This document shows, piece after piece, positions 26,691 through 36,120 of a DNA stretch of 64,000 nucleotides. The stretch spans positions 22,996 through 86,995 of the forward strand of contig NZ_AJLL01000009.1 of NCBI RefSeq assembly GCF_000317225.1. The letters are read 5' to 3'. The stretch is from Fischerella thermalis PCC 7521 (lineage in GTDB: Bacteria > Cyanobacteriota > Cyanobacteriia > Cyanobacteriales > Nostocaceae). Each line of letters opens with the position of its first letter. Positions within the stretch are counted from its first letter, which is position 1. The notes under the pieces were generated by a model that worked only from the letters and a program-made list of their open reading frames with translations, had not been told where the DNA came from and did no database searches. The position numbers and the translations under genes are program-made.

Positions 26691-28616
26691 ATGAGTTTAG
26701 TCACACTACAATCAGTTCAAAAGGATTTTGGTATTAAAGAGATTCTTAGGAATGCCAGTTTTAGTTTAGATGCTAATGATAAAGTCGGTTTAATTGGCAC
26801 TAATGGTTCTGGTAAATCAACTCTATTAAAAATGATTGCTGGATTAGAACCGATTGATGGAGGGCAAATTTTAGTTAATTCTGGTGCGAAGATTATTTAT
26901 TTACCCCAACAGCCAGATTTAGATGAGAATCACACTGTTTTAGAGCAAGTTTTTGCTGACAGTGGTGAAAATATGGCTTTGGTGCGTGAGTATGAAGAAA
27001 TATCTGATAAGCTGGCTCACTATCCAGAAGATAATCAGCTCATGTCGCGTCTTTCGGTGGTGATGCAGCGTATGGATGCGACTGGTGCTTGGGAGTTGGA
27101 AACCAACGCTAAAATTATTCTTTCTAAATTAGGGATTACGGATTTTAATGCTACTGTTGGGACTTTATCTGGAGGTTATCGTAAGCGTATTGCTTTAGCC
27201 ACAGCTTTGTTATCAGAACCAGATTTGTTATTAATGGATGAACCAACAAACCATCTAGATGCAAATTCGGTGGAGTGGTTACAAAGTTATTTGCACCGTT
27301 ATCGTGGCGCACTTTTATTGATAACTCACGATCGCTATTTTTTGGATCGGGTCACGAATCGGATTATTGAGATAGATAGAGGTGATATTTACACCTATTC
27401 TGGCAACTATTCATACTACCTGGAAAAGAAAGCCGAAGCAGAAGAAAGTGCTGTTAGTAGTCAGCGTAAATTTCAAGGGATATTGCGGCGAGAGTTGGAA
27501 TGGCTGAAAAGGGGACCAAAAGCTAGAAGTACAAAGCAAAAAGCGAGAATAGATCGTATTCGTGATATGCAAGCGACGGAGTTTAAACAAGCTCAAGGTA
27601 AAGTAGATATTGCTACAGCCAGCCGTCGCATTGGTAAGAAGGTGATTAAACTGAATAATATCTCAAAGGGGTATGGCGATCACACTTTGATTAAAGATTT
27701 CACCTACGAATTTAGTCCTGAAGACCGGATTGGTATTATTGGTGGTAACGGTGCGGGTAAATCTACTTTAATGGATATTATTACTGGGCGGGTGCAGCCA
27801 GATGCAGGTAGTGTAGATATTGGTGCGACGATTCATATTGGCTATTTTGATCAGCATTCTGAAGAATTGCTGACTGCTTTAAATGAAAATCAGCGCGTGA
27901 TTGATTATATTAAGGAAGAAGGGGAATACGTCAAAATAGCCGACGGTACTAAAATCACTGCTTCCCAAATGTTGGAAAGATTTTTATTTCCGGGGAATCA
28001 GCAGTATGCACCTATTCATAAACTTTCTGGTGGGGAAAAACGGCGGTTGTTCTTATTGCGTGTGTTGATGAGTGCGCCGAATGTTTTGATTTTAGATGAA
28101 CCGACTAATGATTTAGATGTCCAGACTTTGGCGGTACTAGAAGAATATTTAGAGGATTTTAACGGTTGTGTAATTGTGGTATCTCACGATCGCTATTTTT
28201 TAGATCGGACTGTAGATACTATCTTTGCTTTGGAAGAGGGGGGAGTGATTCGCCAGTATCCTGGTAATTACTCAGTCTACCTCGATTACAAAAAAGCCGA
28301 AGAAGAAAAGCAACAAGCTACTATCAATCCAAAGGAAAAGCCAAAAAATCAACAGACACAGCCAGCGGAGAGTCAAGCCAAAGAAGCAGCTAAGAAAAAG
28401 CGTTTATCAACTTGGGAAAGGCGGGAGTTTGAGCAGTTGGAAGATAAAATTGCTCAATTAGAAGCCGAGAAAGCAGAAGCAGAAAAAGCAATGGCGAATG
28501 TTCCCGCAGGGAATTATACGCAGGTGCAAAAGTTGTATGAACAGGTGGAAGCACTCAAGCAAGCGATTGATCAAGCGACAGAACGGTGGTTAGAATTAGC
28601 GGAGATTGAGTCTTAG
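26691..28616 (+). CDS. ABC-F family ATPase (Uup/EttA-like)
   Basis: The 641-residue protein has two fused ABC ATPase domains and no membrane segment. Domain 1 has Walker A GTNGSGKST, signature LSGGYRKRIALA and Walker B LLLMDEPTNHLD. A linker follows with KKAEAEESAVSSQRKFQGIL and the basic GPKARSTKQKARIDR of the ABC-F linker. Domain 2 has GGNGAGKST, LSGGEKRRLFLL and LILDEPTNDLD. The C-terminal coiled-coil (WERREFEQLEDKIAQLEAEK) suggests the Uup subgroup. ABC-F proteins act on ribosomes or nucleic acids. The exact target is not assignable. Length is typical. Confidence 0.92.
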   Translation: MSLVTLQSVQKDFGIKEILRNASFSLDANDKVGLIGTNGSGKSTLLKMIAGLEPIDGGQILVNSGAKIIYLPQQPDLDENHTVLEQVFADSGENMALVREYEEISDKLAHYPEDNQLMSRLSVVMQRMDATGAWELETNAKIILSKLGITDFNATVGTLSGGYRKRIALATALLSEPDLLLMDEPTNHLDANSVEWLQSYLHRYRGALLLITHDRYFLDRVTNRIIEIDRGDIYTYSGNYSYYLEKKAEAEESAVSSQRKFQGILRRELEWLKRGPKARSTKQKARIDRIRDMQATEFKQAQGKVDIATASRRIGKKVIKLNNISKGYGDHTLIKDFTYEFSPEDRIGIIGGNGAGKSTLMDIITGRVQPDAGSVDIGATIHIGYFDQHSEELLTALNENQRVIDYIKEEGEYVKIADGTKITASQMLERFLFPGNQQYAPIHKLSGGEKRRLFLLRVLMSAPNVLILDEPTNDLDVQTLAVLEEYLEDFNGCVIVVSHDRYFLDRTVDTIFALEEGGVIRQYPGNYSVYLDYKKAEEEKQQATINPKEKPKNQQTQPAESQAKEAAKKKRLSTWERREFEQLEDKIAQLEAEKAEAEKAMANVPAGNYTQVQKLYEQVEALKQAIDQATERWLELAEIES

Positions 28617-29040
28617 GAACGGGAATGGGAAAGTGTGGGGAGACAAGGGTGAAAAATTTGTTCCCTAAATAGAGGGGTGGGTTAATTTTTACAAGTCGAT
28701 ATTGCTGTTTTATAGGCTCTGTCGTGAGAATTTCATCAGCAATATCATTGATATGTTCTGGTTCGTTTTCGCTTCTGGGACGAGTGCACAAAACTCTCAT
28801 GAATTATCCTTAATGGTGATTCTTGTTACATCAAAGATGATAATGACAAAAATATCAGTTTTAAACAAGACAGCGTTACACATGCTTGCATCTTAACAAC
28901 AAGAACCCCGACTTCTTGAAGGATGCAACTGGCAAATAACGGGTATCACAAAAAAATATATTCATCTTCTCCAACCAAAAAAGCACACAAAAAATCCATC
29001 AGTGTCCATCTGTGTGCATCTGTGTTCGATAAAAAATATA
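28617..29040. other. Gap with repeat fragments
   Basis: No supported gene. It contains an ACCCCGACTTCTTGAAGG palindrome fragment (~28908-28925) and a CATCAGTGTCCATCTGTGTG-type repeat (28996-29035). A short minus-strand frame (~28660-28800) begins like the MxVLCTRP opening of some 4-Cys prefix proteins but loses the Cys pattern. It may be a relic. Confidence 0.4.
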
Positions 29041-29793
29041 TCATCCCTTAGCAAACACCATCAAATGCTGCTGCGGTAACAAATTTTTAGTCTCCCGCCA
29101 CACCAAACCAACAGCTTGCATTTCTTTTTTCACCTGCTTTTGAGTCATTTTGTGCAAGCCTTTAATCATAATCAAAGGATTTTCACCCCGGTACTCAACT
29201 AACACTACCCTACCGTCAGGTTTCAACGCTTTCACAATAGCTTGCATTACTTCCCGTGGATATTCAAATTCGTGATACGCATCCACCATCAAAGCTAAAT
29301 CAACACTTGCGGGTGGTAAGTTGGGATTAGTAGGAGTTGCTAATACTGCTTCCACATTAGTAACATTTAGCTCCTGCTTGAAAAAATTGATAATATCCAG
29401 CATCTCTGGCTGAATATCTACAGCTAGCACTTTTCCCTGTGGTACTTTGGGAGCAATGCGAAAACTCAAATAACCTGTACCCGCGCCAATATCGGCAACT
29501 ACATCAGTAGATTTGAGGTGGAGGGCGTCTAGTATTTTACTCGGCTTTTCTTCCGTCTCGCGACTGGGACGTTCTAGCCAAGCTGCACCCGTATGTCCCA
29601 TGACTTTCGCGATTTCCCTACCCATGTAGTACTTACCGATACCATCTGGATTATGTAATTGCCGTTGTTCGTAAACAGAAGAAGATACCGTAGTTGCGAT
29701 CGCTATATTTATAGGCCTAAGTAAGTAACTCCAAAATATTACTAAAGCAAGGAGTATAAAAAATAAAAAACTATACTTTCGTTGATGATGCAT
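29041..29793 (-). CDS. Class I SAM-dependent methyltransferase with N-terminal membrane anchor
   Basis: The 250-residue protein begins with a basic patch and one hydrophobic helix (YSFLFFILLALVIFWSYLL, residues ~7-25), a signal anchor or uncleaved signal. The rest is a Rossmann methyltransferase: VVADIGAGTGYLSFRIAP (SAM loop, ~96-113), an acidic D in LAVDIQPEML, and VDLALMVDAYHEFEYP. The catalytic target is unknown. An extracytoplasmic SAM enzyme would be odd, so the domain is probably anchored facing the cytoplasm, but topology cannot be settled here. The upstream region carries a MITE-like repeat. Confidence 0.8.
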   Translation of the reverse strand: MHHQRKYSFLFFILLALVIFWSYLLRPINIAIATTVSSSVYEQRQLHNPDGIGKYYMGREIAKVMGHTGAAWLERPSRETEEKPSKILDALHLKSTDVVADIGAGTGYLSFRIAPKVPQGKVLAVDIQPEMLDIINFFKQELNVTNVEAVLATPTNPNLPPASVDLALMVDAYHEFEYPREVMQAIVKALKPDGRVVLVEYRGENPLIMIKGLHKMTQKQVKKEMQAVGLVWRETKNLLPQQHLMVFAKG

Positions 29794-29830
29794 GTGTTAT
29801 GAATGCGGCTGTGTCCAAATTTAATAATAA

Positions 29831-29928
29831 CGAACACAGATGCACACCGATGTAGACGCGCCCAAGCGCAGCTTCCCGCAGGGTACACAGATGAATTATC
29901 AGTGTGCATCTGTGTTCATCGGTGTTCG
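29831..29928 (-). repeat. MITE-like element, copy 2 (inverted relative to copy 1)
   Basis: Read on the minus strand it starts CGAACACCGATGAACACAG and ends CATCGGTGTGCATCTGTGTTCG, with the same internal CTGTGTACCCTGC and GTCTACATCGG blocks as 13952-14030. Internal arms GAACACAGATGCACA (29832-29846) and TGTGCATCTGTGTTC (29903-29917) are perfect 15-base inverted repeats. Confidence 0.75.
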
Positions 29929-30020
29929 TTTTTCCAAACTTGATTTTTGCCACGCCAACATCAAGATTTTAGTTGGCTTTTTGAAGGACTCTAGCCCTCG
30001 AAGATAAACATGTGTTCTAG

Positions 30021-31592
30021 TTAAATCTCAAATGGTTCCATTACCTTGTTAAACCACTCTCCTTGAAACCATTCAGCAACCAGTGGTTTGACAACAAACT
30101 TGGGTGGAGTGCCACCTCTAACGTCAATTCGCACACATGAGTATGGCAGCCGCTTGAAAATATCGTATCCATTGCGACCAACAAATAAAAGTGAATCCGC
30201 AATTTTACGAATAGGACTTCCTTCTAGATACTCAAAAGTCTCCATTAACTCTGTCCCTTCCTCTCGCTGACGACGGGGACGACGACCACTTCCACCGCAG
30301 ACTATACAATTGAGGTGAGAGTCAGCATAGCCAGTGTCGGCAGTGCGGAGATATTCCAGGCAATGAGCATGACCATTTAAAATTAAATCGACAATGGGAC
30401 GTCCCTGAGTTGCCGAACCAAGAGTTTGTGCCACACTATCAAATACCCAACGCAAACGCCGACGCACTGCTAAAGTTTGGGCTTGATGCCATTTACTCGC
30501 CTCGGTGACATAGGGGGGATGGTGAAAATAAACTACTCGTCCCCGTACCTCTTGGCTATGCCAAGATGCAATTAGCCTTTGCTTAAACCATTCCAATTGT
30601 TCAAAGTCGGTGGCTGGTTCGTGGTGAGATGTGAGTTGTTTTTCGATGTCTATTTTGACTTCATCAATTTGATATAACTTGGCTTTGAGGGCGTCGAGTC
30701 TTTCCGCTTCTTCAGGATTATCTGGGTTGAGGCGATCGCACGCTTCCAAAATTTGGATTTCTTCGTTTTCAATCTCGTGGCGGCGCTTCTCTAGTTGACG
30801 GCGACTGCTTTCTCCTTCTTTAGTTGCAGGTAGCGGTGATGGGGCGTTAAAAGTATTCGAGTCAAGGGCGAAAAAGTCAATCCCGCCGTAGCGAAAAGTG
30901 TAATAACGGTTGGGTAGACGAGTAAAACGTCCGGGTTCGTAGCGCAAACACCGTCCCGTGTCTGTTTTGGCGGTGTAGTGTTCGTCGAGGTGAAATTCTA
31001 ACTGTTCTCTAGAATGGAACGCTTTGAGATAATCCAAAAATGCCCGTGCATAGGCATCTCCTTGATAGGAACCATGCCAACCAATTTCAATATCTTTGTA
31101 GCGGAACAAGCGGCGTAGTGGTAACGTACTTCCTGCTAGAAGCCGATACATCAACGGTACATCATAGTAATCATGATTACCCAGAACTGGTAGAATCGGA
31201 GTTTTAAAAACCATGCGATCGTAGAGAATACGCTTGTAGTTTTGTCCACCCTTGATAAACTCCCGGTAAGGTTCGATAAAATTTCGGGGGTAATACTCGT
31301 GGGAACCAACAATATAAATTACATCACCCGTATGCAAGACAAAACTACATTCCTCTTGGTGCGGTAGCATCAGTTCTGCAACTTGGCGCTGGGGGTGGTG
31401 TTGGTAATATGATTTTGTCCCACTATCGCCGATAACCATAAACGAAAATTCTGGATTATCCGAATTGCCATCATCGATCACCATGCAAGTTTGATCAATT
31501 CCGCGCTGGACAATACTTGCATTACCCCAGTGCACCCGTTCTTTCATCTTTTGAATTTTTACAGGTATCGACGGTTCGGAAATAAATTTCAT
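30021..31592 (-). CDS. Metallophosphoesterase family protein
   Basis: The ~523-residue protein has the calcineurin-like signature: FMVIGDSGTKS near the N-terminus, VLHTGDVIYIVGS, PVLGNHDYYD (GNHD), FHHPPYV and NGHAHCLEYL. These provide the two-metal ligand set. The middle contains a ~100-residue charged helical insertion (RRQLEKRRHEIENEEIQIL). The substrate is not predictable. I chose the ATG at 31592, preceded by GGAG at good spacing. A TTG extension to 31625 is open but unlikely. It is isolated on the minus strand. Confidence 0.85.
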   Translation of the reverse strand: MKFISEPSIPVKIQKMKERVHWGNASIVQRGIDQTCMVIDDGNSDNPEFSFMVIGDSGTKSYYQHHPQRQVAELMLPHQEECSFVLHTGDVIYIVGSHEYYPRNFIEPYREFIKGGQNYKRILYDRMVFKTPILPVLGNHDYYDVPLMYRLLAGSTLPLRRLFRYKDIEIGWHGSYQGDAYARAFLDYLKAFHSREQLEFHLDEHYTAKTDTGRCLRYEPGRFTRLPNRYYTFRYGGIDFFALDSNTFNAPSPLPATKEGESSRRQLEKRRHEIENEEIQILEACDRLNPDNPEEAERLDALKAKLYQIDEVKIDIEKQLTSHHEPATDFEQLEWFKQRLIASWHSQEVRGRVVYFHHPPYVTEASKWHQAQTLAVRRRLRWVFDSVAQTLGSATQGRPIVDLILNGHAHCLEYLRTADTGYADSHLNCIVCGGSGRRPRRQREEGTELMETFEYLEGSPIRKIADSLLFVGRNGYDIFKRLPYSCVRIDVRGGTPPKFVVKPLVAEWFQGEWFNKVMEPFEI

Positions 31593-31817
31593 TAGCGATC
31601 GCTCCAGAATGCAGAACTTTACCAATTTCTGCTTGCATTCCGATTGTATCTATAGTGGTTAGTTGTTGGTTGTTTGTTAGTGGTTAGTGGTCGGTTGTTT
31701 AATACTTACTCCTCATACCCCTCACACTCCTCATACTCCTCACACTCCCCATCCCCTATCATCCCATCCCCCCATCTCTGTCTAACCCTGTCAGATAAAA
31801 CGCGATCGCACGATTAT

Positions 31818-32786
31818 TTATTTATCTTCTTGGCTACTCAATAGTTTTAATTTATCAGCCGGTTCTATGCTCGAACCATACAATTCAACGAATCTTCTAA
31901 ATAGCCACATTGTTTCGTGTTGGGAAATCCTATTTAAGCTGATTAAACGGTCTATATTTCTTTTCGCAAGTGCACGTAGATAGGGTAAATCTTCATACAG
32001 TGTCAGACAAGAGGCAAAATGTAAGATAATTTGCATTACAGGCTTGGGCCACCCTAGATCACTGTAAATATCTACGAAAAACTTATGGGCATTACTACTT
32101 AAGGGAAGAGCATTGAACATAACAATTATTCTTTTATTATTATAAACTGGAATGCTCAATTCCACAGTAAACGGTGTATGCAATATTAAATCTACTTCAA
32201 CTATTGGCTGTCTCCAAATTCTTAAAATATTGACACCTGATACAGCTAATACGGTTTGAAACTTTAGCACTCCACCATTGTTTGTAGCCTGAACATAATT
32301 AACATCAACGACCTTTAAATTACTCAAACTGAAGCTGTGAACAGTTTCCAAATGTTTTAAATTTAACAGATGATAGATTTGGCAGAGATAGGGAAAAGGT
32401 AGAGTATACGCCTGACTGATCATATGTTGCCTTTGCAACTCAAGCATTCTATCTCTAACTGTGGATAATGCCTCATGGCGATAATGACTTAAGTCAGTTT
32501 GATAACTTGAACAAACACCTTCATCATCATTCAAGCTTTCATCTGGCTTTAAAAACAACCAACTCAAGAATAAAAAAGAGATTGCACATATTTGTAGAAT
32601 CTCTACCGGAGATAAATAACCATCAGCAAACGCAGCCACACCTCTATCGGTGACTCCAAACATCCAAGAAAAAATACCCCAAAACCAAATATTATTTTTG
32701 AGGTTTGCGAGTAACAGAGAAATTTCTACAGTTTGATGATTTCTAGTAGATTTACAGACATTGTTGGGTGACATATTATTAGTCAT
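31818..32786 (-). CDS. Hypothetical membrane-associated protein
   Basis: I do not recognise this 322-residue protein. Two hydrophobic stretches lie in the first ~100 residues (NNIWFWGIFSWMFGV at ~31-45 and ILQICAISFLFLSWLFL at ~63-79). A soluble domain of mixed helix and strand follows (YLCQIYHLLNLKHLETVHSF, VDLILHTPFTVELSIPVYNN). The N-terminus is polar (MTNNMSPNNVCKST). It resembles orphan cyanobacterial proteins. Base composition is like the neighbours, with few HIP1 sites. The ATG is followed upstream by a 400-base spacer. Confidence 0.5.
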   Translation of the reverse strand: MTNNMSPNNVCKSTRNHQTVEISLLLANLKNNIWFWGIFSWMFGVTDRGVAAFADGYLSPVEILQICAISFLFLSWLFLKPDESLNDDEGVCSSYQTDLSHYRHEALSTVRDRMLELQRQHMISQAYTLPFPYLCQIYHLLNLKHLETVHSFSLSNLKVVDVNYVQATNNGGVLKFQTVLAVSGVNILRIWRQPIVEVDLILHTPFTVELSIPVYNNKRIIVMFNALPLSSNAHKFFVDIYSDLGWPKPVMQIILHFASCLTLYEDLPYLRALAKRNIDRLISLNRISQHETMWLFRRFVELYGSSIEPADKLKLLSSQEDK

Positions 32787-33222
32787 AGCAGTTAAAAATT
32801 AGATCTTTACTTTATGAGACAGCACTAAAACATTGCCTGTATTGAAGTTACTGTTATGACTTAAGCTTGCTCATTTTATACTTTAAAAAGCATCTTTCTT
32901 AAGAAACAATCCTAAATTTATTTTGCTGCTTCATTGGATATAAGGATTTCGGTTTTGCGAAAAAACTAGCAAACACAACTACTCTTCTTATACTTCTTAA
33001 GTAGTAATTAATGATTGTATAGTCAAACGTTTAGTACAACTTACCAGCAACTCAATTACAGTTATGTTCATCGTGAGCATTGTGTTAAAAGCGATCGCCA
33101 TTCCAACCTTGTATCTTTAATTCTGTGAAAATTTTGGGATTCGACTTAGTGTCTTAGTGTCTTGGTGGTGGAAAAAGTTCATACATTCCCCCGATAGAAG
33201 TCAACGCACCAGGACAGGGATT
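32787..33222. other. Gap without a gene
   Basis: AT-rich spacer with one HIP1 site and a TTAGTGTCTTAGTGTCTTGG repeat (about 33148-33173). I see no coding frame, tRNA or strong terminator in it. Confidence 0.4.
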
Positions 33223-33505
33223 CTACTGACCAAATGAGCAGATAATTAGCGATCGCGCACTTCTAAATAATGGCCAAAAATGAGAATTGTTGACATTATC
33301 TAGAGATGCGAAATTTTGCGTCTCTACAACTGCATCGACAATTAACTTACCTATGTAAGCTACAGCAGCTGGTAACAGACCTGCTGCTAAGGTTAAAGTC
33401 GCAAGAATAATTGTGAGAGAGTGGCTAGTGTTCCATTGCCTAAGCGATCGCTCGTCCACTGTAGCGAAATACCGCCAGTGATTGATGCAGGGCGTTACGT
33501 TTTTT
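33223..33505 (-). pseudogene. N-terminal remnant of an ABC exporter-type transporter
   Basis: On the minus strand the pieces LAVFRYSGRAI and, after a one-base frame shift near 33445, WNTSHSLTIILATLTLAAGL then LPAAVAYIGKLIVDAVVE form the first membrane helix region typical of ABC exporters. The frame ends after ~60 residues in unrelated sequence. The ATPase domain is absent here. It has the same orientation as the C-terminal remnant at 25528-25690, with the 5' part on the expected side. Confidence 0.75.
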
Positions 33506-33627
33506 ACGAAGAGTCCTCATTATTATTTTTATCAAGAAGGGCAGAGGGCAGAGGGCAGAGGAGGCGCGGGTTCGCCACCTGTGGGCGAATCTTGATAAAA
33601 ACTTATAATATAAGTGTATATATTGAA

Positions 33628-33654
33628 AAATCTCAAGAAATTTTCTTGAGATTT
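33628..33654 (-). terminator. Terminator of mdh
   Basis: AAATCTCAAGAAA and TTTCTTGAGATTT are perfect 13-base complements around one base, about 33 bases past the mdh stop. On the minus strand the stem ends in a run of T. It is AT-rich but otherwise fits an intrinsic terminator. Confidence 0.7.
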
Positions 33655-33686
33655 AAAATCATTGAGAAATACCAGCAAATGAAAAT

Positions 33687-34673
33687 CTAACTAGTCGCAT
33701 TAGACACCATCAAAATTTCCTGCGCCCAAGCAATATTTTGCCGCACCGACTCCGCTGAAACACGCAGTGCTGCCATCTCCTCGTCACTAAGATCCAATTC
33801 TAATACACTGGCAATTCCACCACATCCCAACCGACAGGGAACACCGATCGCCACATTTTCTAAACCGTATTCTCCCATAAGAGCTACTGTTACAGGTAAC
33901 AAACGCGACTGATTTAATAAAATCGATTCCACCATCATGCAAGTAGCAGAAGCCGGAGCGAAAAACGCACCGCCTGTTTGCATTAATTCCACAATTTCTG
34001 CACCGCCGTGGCGGGTGCGTTCTACCAAGCGTTCGATTGTAGCTTGATCTAGCAATTCTGTCAGCGGAATGCCATTTACAGTAGCAAAGCGTGGTAGGGG
34101 AACCATCAAATCGCCGTGGCTACCGAGAACCATCGTCTTGACATCACGTGGTAATACCCCCAGTTCCATTGCAATGAAAGTTTCAAACCGGGCCGAGTCT
34201 AACACGCCTGCCATACCCATGATGCGATCGCGTGGTAATCCTGTTGCTTGCCATGCTAAATATGTCATCACATCCAAAGGATTGGTGACGATAATAAATA
34301 TGGCATCGGGAGAATGAGCGATCGCTTGCTTAGCCGCTTCCACAACAATCTTGGCATTTGTCCGCAACAAATCATCGCGACTCATACCTGGTTTGCGGGG
34401 AAACCCTGCCGTAATTACCACTATCTCCGAACCAGTCGTATCGGCATAGTCATTAGTACCGATAATCTGACGGTTATGCATTTCAATTCCCCTCGCCTCC
34501 ATCAAATCTAGTGCTAGTCCTTGGGGCATTCCCGGAACGATATCCAGTAACACCACATCTGCAAGGTTTTTTTCAGCAATGCGTTGGGCAAGGGTACTGC
34601 CAACTCTACCAGCACCAATAATGGTGACACGGGGTGAATAACACAGAATTTGGGAGGAAGGGGAAGTATACAT
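33687..34673 (-). CDS. mdh: Malate dehydrogenase (lactate/malate dehydrogenase family)
   Basis: The enzyme interconverts malate and oxaloacetate with NAD(H). The 328-residue product has the dinucleotide loop TIIGAGRVGSTLAQRI and an Asp for NAD (LLDIVPGMPQG). The substrate loop is AGFPRKPGMSRDDLL, with the Arg pair typical of malate dehydrogenase, followed by IVTNPLDVMTYLAW and the catalytic His in GSHGDLMVPL. The LDH-like MDH subtype (citH/mdh) fits the length. It follows ndhO by 18 bases on the minus strand and probably shares its transcript. Confidence 0.93.
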   Translation of the reverse strand: MYTSPSSQILCYSPRVTIIGAGRVGSTLAQRIAEKNLADVVLLDIVPGMPQGLALDLMEARGIEMHNRQIIGTNDYADTTGSEIVVITAGFPRKPGMSRDDLLRTNAKIVVEAAKQAIAHSPDAIFIIVTNPLDVMTYLAWQATGLPRDRIMGMAGVLDSARFETFIAMELGVLPRDVKTMVLGSHGDLMVPLPRFATVNGIPLTELLDQATIERLVERTRHGGAEIVELMQTGGAFFAPASATCMMVESILLNQSRLLPVTVALMGEYGLENVAIGVPCRLGCGGIASVLELDLSDEEMAALRVSAESVRQNIAWAQEILMVSNATS

Positions 34674-34691
34674 AATTTTTTACTGATAATT

Positions 34692-34907
34692 TTACTTAAA
34701 CTCTTCAAGCTGATCTAAACGCAACCAAATATTTGGTGTTGGTACTTTCCCAAACTTGACAAAGGCATAATCACCTTTGATATCTACGATTTCGCCTTTA
34801 CTGTCAAATATATAATCAGGAAAGCGAGTATCACTGGCTTTTGCTTCTACGCTGTTTTCTAACTTCTCGCGAATCACGCGAACCATATCTCCACGTTTTA
34901 CAGGCAT
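34692..34907 (-). CDS. ndhO: NAD(P)H-quinone oxidoreductase subunit O
   Basis: NdhO is a small cyanobacterial and chloroplast subunit of the NDH-1 complex, located on the membrane-peripheral arm and linked to cyclic electron flow. The 71-residue product [19 protein letters not shown] with [23 protein letters not shown] and [15 protein letters not shown] is the full-length family member with its SH3-like beta core. The ATG has no ambiguous alternative. It is immediately upstream of mdh (18 bases), which is a plausible redox-related operon. Confidence 0.95.
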   Translation of the reverse strand: MPVKRGDMVRVIREKLENSVEAKASDTRFPDYIFDSKGEIVDIKGDYAFVKFGKVPTPNIWLRLDQLEEFK

Positions 34908-35036
34908 AAATTCCCCTCTTGAGTGTATCGATGGCTTTACAGGATTTTATCTTGTTGATGTTGTTTGTTGTTTGGGTGTTGTAACAATTAACTACCAACC
35001 ACTAACTATTAACTACCAACAATCAACCACCAACAC

Positions 35037-35951
35037 CTAACGTTGACACTGCAAACAAAAATGACTGGATCTACCAGCTAATCTTGTCCGTTGAATTACA
35101 GTTCCGCAAACACGACAGGGTTCGCCAGCACGATTATAAACCCATGCTACACCACCGTAGTTACCGTTAATGCCCTTAACATTGAGGAAATTACTAAAAG
35201 TCATTCCACCAGCTTCAATACTAGTTTCTAATACTTTTATTATGTGCGATCGCAGCTTTTCGATTTGCTCTCGCTGCAAATCTATACACATTGTTTCTGG
35301 TAGTATGCCACTCATAAACAAGGCTTCATCGGCATATATATTACCTAATCCTGCCACTACAGATTGATCTAATAAGGCGGTTTTGATCGGGCGACGTCTG
35401 TTTTTGAGTTTCTCGCTTAGATACTCAACTGTAAATTCTGATGAAAAGGGGTCTGCTGCTAATTTTGCTAAACCAGTGATAATGCTTTCTGGTGCTTGAT
35501 TTGCTGACACCCACCACATTTGACCAAAGGTACGCTGATCAACAAAGCGCAATTCCCACCCATCTTGAAAGAATAATCTGACTCGCGTGTGCTTGTGTAA
35601 TGGTTCGTCTTGGCGTAGCCACAGTAGTTGACCCGTCATACGTAGGTGGACGCCCAAGTAACTGGTGGGGGGAGTGGGGGAAGACAAGGAAGCAATTTCT
35701 CCTCCAAGTTGTCCTCCTTGTCCCTCCACTCCCTTGTCTATTAAAGGAAGAGTAAGTTCGGCGAGGAGATATTTACCGCGACGATGCCAAGTAGCGATCG
35801 CATTTCCCTGGATACCAGTAACAAAATCATCTACTGAAAACGGATAAGCGATCGTCCGATGCAGCAGTACGTCCCCACCCGTGATTTCTTGGTTGAGGGT
35901 CAATTGATTTAGACCCCGTCGGACTGTTTCAACTTCAGGCAACTCAGGCAT
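35037..35951 (-). CDS. mutM: Formamidopyrimidine-DNA glycosylase (Fpg), with a repeat-derived insertion
   Basis: MutM removes 8-oxoguanine and other oxidised purines and nicks the abasic site. The 304-residue product has the catalytic PELPEVE N-terminus (Pro after Met removal). It also has HLRMTGQLLW, the helix-two-turn-helix region (LLDQSVVAGLGNIYADEALF) and a C-terminal zinc finger with C-x2-C ... C-x2-C (CRVCG ... FCLQCQ). Between LPLIDKG and YLGVHLRMTG lies a ~20-residue stretch (VEGQGGQLGGEIASLSSPT) encoded by a GTGGGGGGAGTGGG-like repeat. This is absent from the normal fold and is an in-frame insertion in a loop. Confidence 0.93.
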   Translation of the reverse strand: MPELPEVETVRRGLNQLTLNQEITGGDVLLHRTIAYPFSVDDFVTGIQGNAIATWHRRGKYLLAELTLPLIDKGVEGQGGQLGGEIASLSSPTPPTSYLGVHLRMTGQLLWLRQDEPLHKHTRVRLFFQDGWELRFVDQRTFGQMWWVSANQAPESIITGLAKLAADPFSSEFTVEYLSEKLKNRRRPIKTALLDQSVVAGLGNIYADEALFMSGILPETMCIDLQREQIEKLRSHIIKVLETSIEAGGMTFSNFLNVKGINGNYGGVAWVYNRAGEPCRVCGTVIQRTRLAGRSSHFCLQCQR

Positions 35952-36120
35952 CTAAGCTAATTATTGACAACAAGCTTATTGTGACAAGTACTGCGGTTTT
36001 TTGGCAGACACTAAAATCGGGAGTAGTCAACAGTGAGTATAGAATCAAATCCTTGACTCTCTACCCTCTGCTTTACTCCCGAAAATCACCCCATTAAGTT
36101 TTTTTGGAGGTTTCTAACCC

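Noticed and set aside
28555..28800. Minus-strand frame starting MRVLCTRP like some 4-Cys prefix proteins
   Set aside because: The Cys pattern is absent after the first residues, and the frame overlaps the end of the ABC-F gene and C-rich spacer.
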